Shown: positions 45,985 to 57,004, numbered from the stretch's first letter. The stretch is DNA of 64,000 nucleotides from Bactericera cockerelli (GCA_024516035.1 CM044957.1:20154676-20218675); one strand, 5' to 3'. Made by a program: numbers and translations. Notes: a model not told the origin generated them from the sequence alone.

Positions 45985-47232
45985 ATGAGTGAGATTAATG
46001 ATTTGCGTCGTATTGTAAATGATCTTGCTTCAGAGCGTGATGAGCTCCATATTAAAAACCAATGTCTGACAAGAGAGGTAGAGTCATTGAAAGTTAATTT
46101 GGACGGAATGCAAGAAATGTGCCATAAGTACAAGCAATACAGCGCTAAACTACAGAAGGATCACCAACAAATCAAAACTGCATTTTGCGAATTGAGCGAA
46201 AAATATGAAAAAAAACGGACCTGTAAAAAGCAGGATGTAAATCATTGTAAAGAACTGGAGCGGACTATCGAAGAGTTGAATAGAAATCTAGAGCAGGCAG
46301 AAAAAGAAAAGGATAATTTGAGAATTTTGTGTAAGAGGTACGCAGATGATAGAAAGAGATTCAAATTGTGTATTGAGGAACTTCGGGCTGCAAAATTGAA
46401 TTTAGATAATGAAAACCAACGATTGCGCCAGTCATGGCAAGAGCGTAAAATACACAAGACAAGACGCACAAACTGCCCAACTTCAAAAGTAACGATGAAT
46501 TATGTGAATCTCAACTGTCAACTGCAACAAATGTTAAATAAATTAAACGCCGAAAACAACTGCTTAAAGAAAAGACTGTGTCAACTTCAAAATAATGTTC
46601 GCAGCAGTTCTGCTACATGTTCACGACGTGATAGTTGCAAGAGATCTCACCCTTGTTGTACACGCTCATCAGCTACATTCCATTCCTTGCGAACTAACAA
46701 GTCTAGGGCTGACGACAGAAAGTTTTGCATCTGTACTCCAAATAATAGGTTGAATAAACCAAAAAAATCCGTAACATTTGCAGAACATCCAACAGAAATA
46801 TATTCTAATACATCTACACCTGGAGGATGCAGGAGTGCTCCTGTATTGGCCTGCAAGTCCACTAATTCATCAGGTAAAGCTTCTGTATGTATTAGATCTT
46901 CACATAAATGCAAGGCTTCTCCTTCTGAATGCAAATCTTCTACAGCTGCGTGCAAGCCGTATTCTGCTTCTTGCTTACCTTCTCCTGTGTCATGTAAGCC
47001 TATTCCTCAGGCATGTAAGTCCCCCTTCATCGCTAAATGTAAGAGTAGTTATTCTTGTCCTCCTGTGGCTTACAGTTCTCAAACTTCTGCTTCGAGAGCT
47101 ATAGCATGTATACCTCTGTATCCAGGATACAAGCCTTCTAGTTCTATTGGCTCTACATGTAGACAAGAAAGCAAGCACACTCCTAAGAGGAGAATTAGAC
47201 GACGAAAATGTAAAAGATGTCTTGTAATGTGA
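45985..47232 (+). CDS. Coiled-coil, Cys-rich protein with CaaX end (function unknown)
   Basis: Single uninterrupted frame of 415 codons with no introns; I do not recognise the family. The start is the first ATG, because an in-frame TGA lies 9 bases upstream. Residues 1-150 and about 172-205 are rich in Glu/Lys/Leu heptads typical of coiled coil. Residues 205-410 are rich in Ser, Cys, Lys and Pro, with about 32 Cys overall. Cys 302, 309, 316, 323, 330, 337 and 344 are spaced exactly seven apart in units like CKPYSAS. KKSVTFAEH (260-268) fits the RVxF docking motif of protein phosphatase 1. The end KRRIRRRKCKRCLVM combines a polybasic patch with CLVM, which fits a farnesylated CaaX box. A membrane-anchored structural or scaffold protein is inferred. 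Intronless, Cys-rich genes are often testis-expressed, but this is a guess. Confidence 0.85.
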   Translation: MSEINDLRRIVNDLASERDELHIKNQCLTREVESLKVNLDGMQEMCHKYKQYSAKLQKDHQQIKTAFCELSEKYEKKRTCKKQDVNHCKELERTIEELNRNLEQAEKEKDNLRILCKRYADDRKRFKLCIEELRAAKLNLDNENQRLRQSWQERKIHKTRRTNCPTSKVTMNYVNLNCQLQQMLNKLNAENNCLKKRLCQLQNNVRSSSATCSRRDSCKRSHPCCTRSSATFHSLRTNKSRADDRKFCICTPNNRLNKPKKSVTFAEHPTEIYSNTSTPGGCRSAPVLACKSTNSSGKASVCIRSSHKCKASPSECKSSTAACKPYSASCLPSPVSCKPIPQACKSPFIAKCKSSYSCPPVAYSSQTSASRAIACIPLYPGYKPSSSIGSTCRQESKHTPKRRIRRRKCKRCLVM

Positions 47233-47441
47233 AATTTGTTTTTTAATGTGTATTTTCATAAAGGTATACAGTTAAGAGCATACGTGCATCAGAAGAAAAA
47301 AAAATGATCCAATTTTCCTGCATACATTGGAGAAATATGTATGTATATTATAAATTATAAGGCTATCAAGTGACCATATCCAAAAACAAAAGTTTTCAAC
47401 AGAAAATGGCCTATTTATATGACTCACTTTTGCACCGACTT

Positions 47442-47447
47442 AATAAA
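47442..47447 (+). promoter_or_regulatory. Candidate poly(A) signal
   Basis: AATAAA lies about 210 bases after the stop of the 415-codon gene. It is the first canonical hexamer downstream that I noticed. In AT-rich DNA this may be chance. Confidence 0.4.
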
Positions 47448-47904
47448 CCCCTAAAATTTGTTGTTAAGTTGATGTTTTCCCAATTTTCAATTAAACCAGA
47501 TACCTACTTCTTATCATTTTAAATGATTGTTTGAAAAAAAATCAGTACTTTTAAAGCCTTCAATAATAACAAAACAGTGCGAATCACACATGTACAAAAT
47601 TTCTTAGCCCGGGGGCTATCTACTCCCAAAAACAGTATATGTATTGAATACTACTCAGTCTACTGTCCAGTGGATATGAAATAAGCTCAAAGATTTACCC
47701 ACAACACACTTATTAAAAGGCCTCCAATTGAATCGGACACCCCAAGATGAAAGGTCTTTTATCCAAAAGTCGCCCATGGTAACGTCCCTTCTACTTCTGA
47801 AGCTTCAGAATATGTACTGAGATAATATCTCTTATGGTACTCTATTATGATGATGATGATGATGGTATTGATGGTGTTCATCGGCGTCCTAGAACTTTAC
47901 CTAT
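47448..47904. other. No recognised feature
   Basis: AT-rich sequence after the gene. A short (GAT)n lies at about 47850-47865. Confidence 0.4.
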
Positions 47905-48320
47905 TGTTGTTGGGCCGATTCAGGCCTCTCGAGGCCACATGGGGCCGTTTTGGTGAAAATTAAAAATTATTTATAAAAAATTATTTAAAAAGCAATGAAT
48001 GCTCTTGAAATTTTGTGAAGTTGTTAAACGTTAAAGTCCTTTTTACTTAAGTGCGGCCGCCTTAGCTTTCACGATCACAAAATTTCACTACTGAAATCAA
48101 ATATATTTCAAAATTTCAAGAGCATTGTTTTATTTAATAAAATAAGATATTTTTTTTTTTTAATTTCCACCAAAATGGTTTACAGGCAGCCCCGATACGA
48201 TCGGGAGTTATCGTGGAACAGACAGACAGACAAATTAAAGCCAAAGCGTGCAGTATCCAAGTTAAAGCAGAAGTGCAGAACCTCACTTAGTGAAGTCACT
48301 TTCCCTTACTGCGTTCGGTT
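47905..48320 (+). repeat. Family E copy
   Basis: It runs from GGGCCGATTCAGGCCTCTCG and GGCCGTTTTGGTGAAAATTA through GATCGGGAGTTATCGTGGAA and CAGACAGACAGACAAATTAA to CTTACTGCGTTCGGTT. The inner AT-rich part contains two inverted blocks around TCTTGAAATTTTGTGA and AAATTTCAAGAGCATT. Confidence 0.6.
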
Positions 48321-48615
48321 GATTAAGAGAGTTATTTTATAATATTTTAGTTTAAACATCCATAAAATTCAGTATGAACAAAAAGGGCTTGGATTTTTTT
48401 ACTATCACAATAAAGATAACACAATCTGATTTTCAGCTGGTCAATTAAGGGAATTTTTTAACTGCTTTCGGAAAATAAATCATTTTCCATTGAATTGTTA
48501 TTTATGCATTGTCGCTATTCCCACAGGAGTCTGTCCTATAAGGAGAGGGAGGGTTGTTATGTAGGGTCATTACTGTACTCTTTGCATTGAGATATGTATC
48601 AACAATGACACAGAG

Positions 48616-48664
<49 letters not shown>
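48616..48664. repeat. (GA)n microsatellite
   Basis: An uninterrupted run of about 24 GA units. Confidence 0.95.
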
Positions 48665-48666
<2 letters not shown>

Positions 48667-49064
48667 CCAGGTAGAGGCCGTGGTGCCCCCGGGGATATAG
48701 AGAACAATGGAGGGGGGCACGTGCTCTATTTATTATGCTATATCTTATTCCCTTGGACCTAAAATAATCTAATGGTTATTTTGTACATTTTTATTATTAT
48801 CATTGTTACTATCGTTGTTATTACAATAATACCTATTTCCACTCGCGCATATTCTTATCTGAAAACTCGTAGGTTAATTTTTCAATTGGTTAAAAAAAGC
48901 AGTTGGTAGGTATGTTTTTTTATGGTATCAGAGTCATGGAGAAAGATGAGAATGTTGGATTATTGTTGGATAGAAGATATTATACGAGTACCAGCGGACT
49001 GAAACTGGAATGGATAAAAGAGACAAGTGAATAGAGTTTGAAAAGAGAGGAGATTGAAAAAGAT

Positions 49065-49098
<34 letters not shown>

Positions 49099-50300
49099 GA
49101 GAATGACTGCAACCATGGAACGATAGAAAGTTATATCTCCTTGCTGAAAACTCTAACAGGTAGGTTCTAAAATTTTAAAATCAATACCACTTTCCTAGTT
49201 TCCTTGAAATTTGTTCTTCCTATCTTTATAAGCTTTTGGTAATAGTTGCATTGAGCTTTTTGAAATTATCCATCAGTAATGATACAGCTCTCCTCTTGGG
49301 CGACAGAAATCGGGCACCTGTAGACTGTTCCAGAAGTACCTCCCACTCTCCAAATCCCTGAATCTCCGTTTCAACCGTCAACTTGCGTTCAATAATGTCG
49401 CAATCAGTAATGAGTGATAGCGGAGAGTGAAAGAGGGATTTGAAATAGCTGTTCTGCGCATGACATTACGTCATATTTCCTATACTTCCAATGCTATTAA
49501 ACCTAGATTTTTCTCCTCTTTTCGATTCTTGTACCAGAAACATTTTTTGGGAGAGTAAAAAAGGGGAGTAGACATGGCCCGTAAAAAATAAAAATATAAG
49601 TTAGGAGCGCGTTAAAATACGCACACAGGGTTTTGTTCACCATACAATTTTAAATATATTATTTATCATATTTATTCGACTCGACCCACCAACATACGAG
49701 CTACGAGTCTGTTGTCTTACTATAAGGTCAAGGTACTGACAAGTAAGTTTAGTGATTTTTTTTTTGTTGAAAAAAGTTGCATTCGGTAGGAAGGTAGGTA
49801 ACCCACTAGGTAGGATACCTGAAGTAGCTACTTAAAAAATATAGATAGGTAATATATTATGGAATAGGTAAAGTAGATAATATAGTTACGACAGTTGTTT
49901 GCAATAAGACACAGGTTTATTCAATACATTGCTCAAATGAAATTTTATTGACCAATTAAAAGGTTACAATGCAGAATCCCCTACTCTTATATTTACCTGA
50001 TCAATAGTTCTGTTTTTCAAAGCACAGTTCGCCCTATGTTTTCCTAGCCCTTACCCTGAGAGATCAATGTAGGATGATGGCAGCTCGCAATGTTCCAGGA
50101 ATTCGTTACGTCCAACACACATTTTCTGCTTATGATGTTCATGATTGGAAAGCACAACGAAAATATTATCAACAATAATGGAGCAATCAAGAACACTTTA
50201 AACTTTTCCAACAATGGAAAAGTTTCAAAAATTCATCCAACAGTAGACAAAGCTACAGGGTGGAAGAGGTAAAGGGTGAAATTTTATTTACCACTTTCAT
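48665..50300. other. No recognised gene; purine-rich stretch at 48990-49110
   Basis: The purine stretch includes a short (GA)n at 49079. The remaining sequence shows only short random open frames. Confidence 0.4.
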
Positions 50301-50305
50301 ATGCT

Positions 50306-50580
50306 ATACAGGGTCAGCCAAAAAAAGGAGCCACTTGAAATATTTAGAGAACGGATTAAACATTTTAAAAATGCCAAAACACATATTGTACCATTATATT
50401 GAGGGAAAAACCTTTTCTACTAGGTTTTGATTTTTTATCATTACCAGGGGCGGCCCCAGGGGGGTCAACTTTGGAATCTTAAATAGAACAACTCTATTTA
50501 CAGTACATTCTTGAAAAGTAGTTGACATTGAAAGTATTTTGAGACAAGTTTGAGAGTATTAATCAAAACAGGGCCCGAGA
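50306..50580 (+). repeat. Family H copy
   Basis: It starts TACAGGGTCAGCCAAAAAAA then GGAGCCACTTGAAATATTTA and includes ACCAGGGGCGGCCCCAGGGG. The CAGGGT start is usual for mariner-like ends. The same element is inverted at 40490-40715. The far end is not clear. Confidence 0.6.
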
Positions 50581-50864
50581 TAGATTTCATTTCAGAGGAT
50601 TCAGCTGTTTTTTATAAGAAATTAATAATTGTATCTTTGTAAAAAATGTTTAATGCATGTTTTTCCATTTGAAAGAATTAAATTTGAGTGTCTATTTGAT
50701 ACCTTTAGCTGTTTGATACAAGGGGAGGTGTCAAGCGGCGGTCATCTTTTAAAAAAAAAACAATGTAAAAACCATTCTTTTTCGAGAATAATTTGTGCTA
50801 AATAAATGTAATGATTCACGTTGTTCAATTTAAAATAAAAACAGAACCGGATTTACTTTAAGTA

Positions 50865-51339
50865 CGGGGTGCGCCAGAATAACCTGACTAGTTTAAAATG
50901 TTAACTATCAAGTCATAACTTGTCGTAGATGGTTGATGTTAGTGTCATTTTGTTTCCAATAAAAGCGGATTTAGTTACAATGGAGTCGTGGACACATGCG
51001 CAATGCGCATCGTGCTTTTGTTGTAGAGACTTCTTTTTCAATGCAGAACCAGTTTTTCTAAAATTTTGGATCCATTGCAGAATAGTATTGCGACTAGGAA
51101 CCTTCCCACGTGATTTAATTCGGTAGTGAGTACGAAACTTTCTCTGAGTAATGGCCACAGAATCACCACTTTTAAAAAATGTCTCTACGACAAAAGCACG
51201 ATGCGCATGTGTCCAGGACTCCATTGTAACTAAATCCGCTTTTATTGGAAACAAAATGACACTAACATCAACCATCTACGACAAGTTATGACTTGATAGT
51301 TAACATTTTAAACTCGTCAGGTTATTCTGGCGCACCCTG
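50865..51339 (-). mobile_element. Mariner-like foldback element with about 165-bp inverted repeats
   Basis: The left end CGGGGTGCGCCAGAATAACC and the right end (complement of CAGGGTGCGCCAGAATAACC) match over about 165 bp and are flanked by TA (50863-50864, 51340-51341). The left repeat carries an extra AATGCGC duplication. The inverted repeats include the first codons of a transposase-like frame, and only about 140 bp of unique sequence remains between them. This is a 475-bp non-autonomous derivative. Confidence 0.88.
51023..51224 (-). pseudogene. N-terminal helix-turn-helix fragment of a transposase
   Basis: Reading on the minus strand from ATG at 51222-51224, the frame gives MESWTHAHRAFVVETFFKSG, then DSVAITQRKFRTHY, and VPSRNTILQWIQNFRKTGSA. 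This resembles the DUF4817-type helix-turn-helix found at the N-terminus of insect mariner-like transposases, which binds the transposon ends. The frame is open but runs directly into the opposite terminal repeat, so linker and DDE domain are missing. About 65 codons survive. The intact frame suggests recent formation. Confidence 0.75.
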
Positions 51340-51940
51340 TACCTATATGTGAAAATTTTGAAAACCTGCGTGCAGTCCTAGTCTCCGTCCCTGCAGCCTG
51401 TCAGGCCGTATTTTTGTACTTTATGACGTAAGAAATCAAGGCCTAGCTCCCCTACTAATATGAATGAAACCTATAAAGAAATTAATGTATCAAGGGAGAA
51501 AATTTAGCAGTATGACGCCTGGCTCTTAATTTATTATATTTCTGATCCACGTCATTAATTATGAGTATCATCGGATCTCGAGTGCTCATTCACTTTGCTC
51601 ACTGAGCTCTATCGGAGAGGGGGAAGATTTCTGCTAGAGCTTTTATTTATTTATCTTAATATACAAGGTGTCCAATTTTATCTATAGAAATTTTCAGAAT
51701 CAACTTCAGGAAACATTCTAAAAATAAAGTAAAATAATCTTGGGTAATATTCCGAAAAACGGAAAAAAAACACTTGAAAAAAGTTTTCATCTGAAAAATA
51801 AACTTGAATCTGTCAAAAATAAGTGAAAATGGTTCTCATGTCTTTGTGTATTATAATTATTAAGTAAATTTCTTAAGTAAATACCTAACATGATCTATGT
51901 AGTTGCATTCCAACCTGCGTTATTATTTTGTTCGTATCTC
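51340..51940. other. No recognised feature
   Basis: AT-rich flank; ACAAGGTGTCCAATTTTATC at about 51663 resembles a mariner-type end without a partner. Confidence 0.35.
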
Positions 51941-51944
51941 CGTG

Positions 51945-52702
51945 AGACGGCATTTTCAAAAATTGAGCCGATATTAGTCCTAGAGTGTTCCCTATTAGAA
52001 TTGATTCTGAAATTTTGAGAAAAAAAAACTAATCCGTTCAGTAGTTTTTGAGATTTAAGCGTTACAAGGAATGTATATAACAGACCGACAGACAGACAAC
52101 AAAACCAAAGTTGCTCAGGAGGTTTGGTTTTGGCTTTGAGTCGGTATGTAGTATCTCGGTCTGTTAAATACATTCCTTGTAATGCGCAAATCTCAGAAAA
52201 CTACTGAACGGATTTTGACCAAAATTTGAAAACATATAGGAGACATATTGTGGATGGTCCCATTTTAAATTCATCAACTTCCCACTAGCGGTTCTTGGAG
52301 ATAGAGACCATGCCCCTGACCACTAATTTTTTACTGAAACACTTATAGCTCTTGAACGGTACACCTGATCCTTTTTGTACATGTACGCGTATTAGCGTTT
52401 TACATAGTGCATTTATATTTATTTTTTTAATACATTCTGATTCAGCTCTGATATTTACGAATATCCAAAATTGTTGGACAAAAAGTGCAAAAATAAGTTC
52501 TACGTATTGTCGATACAGATTTTTTTGTAAAATCTAGAGTGTTGAAAAAGTGGTATGCTACCATATTGAACAAATTGGAATAAAATCGCTTAAGCGATAT
52601 TGGAGATACAAGTGATTTAGTATAAAATCTAAAAATTGCTACGTGTATACAATGTGAACCAATCATGAGGAAATATTGTGTCCATAATTGGCAGTGTATT
52701 TT
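51945..52702. mobile_element. Inverted pair of family A copies
   Basis: A 5' portion of A lies on the minus strand (to about 52125). After a short spacer a nearly complete A lies on the plus strand (52150-52702), ending GAGGAAATATTGTGTCCATA then ATTGGCAGTGTATTTT. The two copies face each other across the GTCTGT-type run, so roughly 60 bp on each side can pair. Confidence 0.8.
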
Positions 52703-53562
52703 CTATCATTCATTGATTGGACTATTAAAGTTCAGGACTTTTCTCTTCAAGTAACAAATGTCAGTGCTTTGATATATCCTACTTCCTACATAATGACGCC
52801 AACATCCTTAGTTGTGACCAACAGCCTGGCCTGCACTCACTGACCCACTCCTGTATTCCATTTATAACCCGGCACCCTGTACAACTGCGGCTTAATCCAC
52901 ATGTGCGGCCCGTGAAGCCGATCCGCATTCGTGATGTTGATAAATGAAGAAAATAATTATGCACTTATTCAATTTGTAATTCGAACAAGAAAAAACGGTA
53001 CAGCGAGCGGAAGGGTTCAGCTATACACATAAAGGTACAAGAAGATTACACGAGGGAAAGGAGAGGGGGCTGTAGGAAACAATAGTGGCGTTAATTAATA
53101 TTAATATGTCACAGGACCTTTACAAAGGAAGAACGAAGCGACCGTTCCTGCATAGTGCAGACTGATCGCTGGAAGGATGTTTTAGATGTTGGTGTTGCAT
53201 CGGCCATGCAGGGCCGGGAGTACCCATAATACAGTAATCCTTGCGGCTAATGCCCAAATTACTTGCTAATAATATCGATCGCTGAGACGTCCAGATTTAT
53301 TCAAGGTTGTTTCCTGAACATAAAACCGATTATACCTATTTTTCAGAATGGCCGAGGTGAATTTACTCAGCGAATTTCCACAAAAACTTTATTATTGCTT
53401 GTATTTGAGGCGTTAGTAATATAAATTTATATTTAAGTATCCTTTAATTAATTCTATTGTGTAGTTTAAATATTTTGCAAGATCAATAAAACCAAACGAG
53501 CGTGCTTTGTATTTACGCCAACCATAGTAAAATGTAATTTTATTTCTATGGTACATATGTAG
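52703..53562. other. Low-copy stretch with locally higher GC
   Basis: 52790-52930 and 53110-53240 are noticeably less AT-rich than their surroundings and match no repeat in the window. Short open frames exist, but no splice pair or motif supports an exon. Confidence 0.35.
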
Positions 53563-53565
53563 GTA

Positions 53566-54257
53566 GGGGACACCGGGGTTAGTTGGTACACGGGGCAAGT
53601 TGACACATTAGTGATATCTCGGTTTCTGTTCGGGTTGGGTCTCTGAAACGTATTTGAAGCATGCAAAACAACGCATCGGAGCCATTCATGTGTTTACAAT
53701 GACATAGTATAGTATAGTAGTGCTTTATTTAGACTGTCGGCTCGAGACAGGAAGTCCCATTACGCTAACAGTTTTTATGACATAGTTGTTCAGATTTTAT
53801 TGTGAGAAGTTTCTTTTTTGACTGCGGTAAGTAAATTTTAATTTATTTTTAATATTTCGTATTAGGTTTTACGCTTGGCCAAGTCCTAATGTAATTTTGT
53901 AGTAATTTTAGTTATATTTTTAATGCCTGATATTTTCAAATCATAGATGATAACATTGTGTATTACAAGTGCGAAAACTGTAATGTAGACAATTTGTTTA
54001 ATTAAAACAAATAATTAATATCCTTTCTTTCATAATTAATCATTATCACTTTGTCATTTTTTAGGTTTAACAACTGCCGCATCAACTTAACCCAGGTGCC
54101 CCCAGACCTGTGTTTAGTTGGTCCAAAAGCTAGACTTACTTTTTGACTTACTACTAGGTAATTTCTTGATTTCGCATTAATTATGTAGTCTTAAAAGCTA
54201 GAATTTTTTTTAAGAAAATCGAAAAGTCAAAAATATACCAATCAACCCGGTCTCCCC
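53566..54257. mobile_element. Family J mariner-like MITE with TA target duplication
   Basis: The left end GGGGACACCGGGGTTAGTTG and the complement of the right end, GGGGAGACCGGGTTGATTGG, match over about 22 bp and are flanked by TA. A second related word (CACGGGGCAAGTTGACAC on the left, CAACTTAACCCAGGTG on the right) lies further in. No transposase frame is present. Confidence 0.75.
53708..53777. mobile_element. 70-bp insertion in family J with 8-bp duplication
   Basis: TATAGTATAGTAGTGCTTTA then TTTAGACTGTCGGCTCGAG is flanked by TGACATAG at 53700-53707 and 53778-53785. The same module occurs without that duplication at about 26570-26615. Confidence 0.65.
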
Positions 54258-54262
54258 TACTT

Positions 54263-56150
54263 ATACATACAAATTTCATATTACCTTCAAAATTTGAGCT
54301 CTAAACTAAATTCAACAGTCTAGACTCAGGAATAAATAAAGAAGGGGAGCCCCCCCCCTCCCCCCCACTATCGGCCCTGCCTTCTGAATTTAAATTTTTA
54401 ATTAAATTTTCATTGCGACCTGAATTGCAGCAGAACATAATCCAAATAGAAAATGCTGCATGGAATTATTCAATTTTTTCTCGATCTATAAAGTTTAATT
54501 GTAATAAGCGTGCCTTATTTGACAAATTATCTTTGGTGCAGCGTTGTTTAAAATTGCATTTATTATGTTGTACAGCTGCAGAACTGGAATGGCTGTTTCA
54601 AGGTACAACGACTACAGCAGAACAATGTTTTGAAGTGTTTCTGATTATTTCCCTTCTTGACAGTTTGGTTTTATTGAGGGACTTTTTGATCACTTTATGA
54701 GAGGGCACTTAATGCTCTTGTTTATTAAATTTCAAGTGAAAACACGAGAAAGGGTTGTATTATGTTTGTTAACATTTTCAATAATACCCGGAATTTTGTA
54801 TTGATTTTTTTTCTTTTTTACTAGAAATAAAATGGATTATTTAACGACTTTGAGGACAATATCTGCTATATTGTTTATCGTTCACGAACAAGCATTGATG
54901 CGTGTAGCATGATTTGCTAAATTCTTTCAAATGTTTCTGCTGACTTTGAACAGTATGTGACAGATTAGGTTATCGTAATTGTCCCATATGTATTGGTCTT
55001 TTTTTACGCGTTAGTTTATTAGTTAAAGGGGTATGAAACATGATGAAAATTTATACCAGTATATCCATACAATAATAGGTACGTAGGATTGAAATAATTG
55101 CAGTTGTTTTTCACCAGAAGATCAAATCTTATATTTTAAATAGGTATGTTTTACATTTTGTTTTGAAGACGTCTATCGTTCAGTACCTTCGTTTTATCAG
55201 TCGTGTTAGTCTCTTTTTATCTATAGCTACGTAGATAATAGAAATACATATTTCTGATGTCCACTGAAACTCCCAAGTGACACTCTGAAATCTGAATCAG
55301 AAAAAAAAAAAATGTTTAGGCACCCCTGATAACTTAGAAATCTGCAAATACGCGTGTCCACATTATTTGCTCATAAAGGGGATTTGATTCTGCACATTTT
55401 GCAAAGAACACGTAATCTATGAGGGTCTATATTTGTAAAGCACTTGAAGATTAATTGATCATATCATTTGAATTTTATTAGACAAATAGTTTTAACTGAT
55501 GTGAAAAACGATGTCAATGAAATTATAATTATTGTACATAAAATTCGTTGTAGTTTAACAGACTACTGCTGCATTCAATGGCGTACTTACCTATTAAGCT
55601 TCCCACAAAAAACTACTGTTGAAAAAAGGGCCAATTTCCAGAACTAAAATCCAAAAAGTTTTAGCCAATGAATGCAGTGATATATTGTTTGCGGCTTGGT
55701 ACTAAACAATTTCTTTATTTCTTTTTATTGAACCCGTTTTCTGAGTTCCTCATTTTGTATGTTGCTAACCGCAAACTATCCTCTATCTTGACCAGTTTTG
55801 CTCCTTATTGTGGTTATATTGGCATTTTGTATACATATTGCCGTAATATTCCATTCAACCGATGGCATAAATTTGATCGTGTTTTATCTTATTTGCTCAC
55901 ATTACATATCACCTGATATTAATATAGGTACGTATATCTTATAAGGGTGTTGCAAGGAATAGCCCCTTCAGCATAAGCAATTCATACTTGGTATTACCCT
56001 ACCTTTGATCTCAACACCGTCTTCTTCTATTATAGGTAATCATTCTAAACAAAGCACAATGTACACATTATACCTACACAAGTACACATACATAAACATA
56101 GACACTGTTTATTTGGGTATAATAAGGAGATACATTATTTATTTAGTAAC
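54263..56150. other. No supportable gene
   Basis: About 1.9 kb. A C-run lies at 54350-54367. A hydrophobic 95-codon open frame (54413-54700) and an 82-codon one (55668-55916) show no motif and no splice context. Confidence 0.4.
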
Positions 56151-56169
56151 ACAATACAGAGTCTTTCCA

Positions 56170-56533
56170 GACAGCCTCCGTGGCGTAATGGTTGTGACTA
56201 CTGCCCGTATTCCAGAGATCACGAGTTCGGTCCCCGGTTGGAGCAGACTTTTCGAAGAAAATTCCGTTCCCTCCAAACACGTGAGGCTGTCATTTCCGGC
56301 CCTACCCAGGCTATGTGAGGTTAATATTAGCTGGTACGATTCCCAGCGAATGGAGGGTAACACCCCCGTCCAGATTAGGACGTTAAAACCAAATAGAATC
56401 GTTGGCGTTAGGAAGGGCATCCCGCCATAAAAAGCGTGCTTCACCCTACCAACCTCTACCATGAGGTTGAACAATGCCGACCCCAAAAGCAACATAAGCT
56501 AGTATGGGATAAAGGCAAGGGAAATATTCATAT
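56170..56533 (+). mobile_element. tRNA-headed SINE, full length with 17-bp target duplication
   Basis: AATACAGAGTCTTTCCA flanks the element exactly at 56153-56169 and 56534-56550. The head has A box TGGCGTAATGG and a B-box-like AGTTCGGTCCC. The shared body starts near 56296 (CCGGCCCTACCCAGGCTATG through GAATGGAGGGTAACACCCCC). The 3' part (TAGGAAGGGCATCCCGCCAT to GGCAAGGGAAATATTCATAT) is not poly(A), so the tail type differs from that of the 5S SINEs. Confidence 0.92.
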
Positions 56534-56550
56534 AATACAGAGTCTTTCCA

Positions 56551-57004
56551 AGCACGTCACCGAAACAGCCCGTTCCCAGTGTCTGATTATTTCCCCTTAC
56601 AATACTTTGTTCTTGACGAGCCTTGTCAGTCTGACCGCGTAACTTATGGCACAAAAGTCCATTTTTAATATGATTTTTACGTTCTTTCAGGATCTCTTTT
56701 AAAATTGTGCCCCGCCCCGTTTCGAAAGTGAAGTGGAGCGACCGGGTTCGAGCTAGCCGCGTGAAAAATGGGCTACGGCCATAATTATGAGGGTACACCT
56801 ACCATTTAAATATTGAGGATCTTCATATATCCTTTGTTTTTCGGGTAATGCAAAACTAAATCTAGTATTTTTGATAAGGAAACCCATTTCAGTATATTAG
56901 TGAAACATTCAGAGAAATTGAGGAGAAAATGGGAACACATGTTCTGCAGACTGAATGAATGTCTAGCAATTCTGGTGTTTTTATAACAACAAAAAATGGG
57001 TATA
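56551..57004. other. No recognised feature
   Basis: The target-site DNA downstream of the SINE and ordinary AT-rich sequence. Confidence 0.4.

Noticed and set aside
46242..47259. Other open frames overlapping the 415-codon gene (102, 108, 89 and 75 codons)
   Set aside because: They are shadows of the main frame, which is far longer and has the coiled-coil and CaaX features.
50929..51126. Plus-strand open frame in the mariner-like element, starting with the same MVDVSVILF residues as the minus-strand one
   Set aside because: The shared start is simply the inverted terminal repeat read from both ends; the real coding remnant starts at the ATG at 51224 (-).
54413..54700. A 95-codon hydrophobic open frame
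   Set aside because: No recognisable motif, no splice signals in register and no repeat of known coding elements; chance in AT-rich DNA is as likely.
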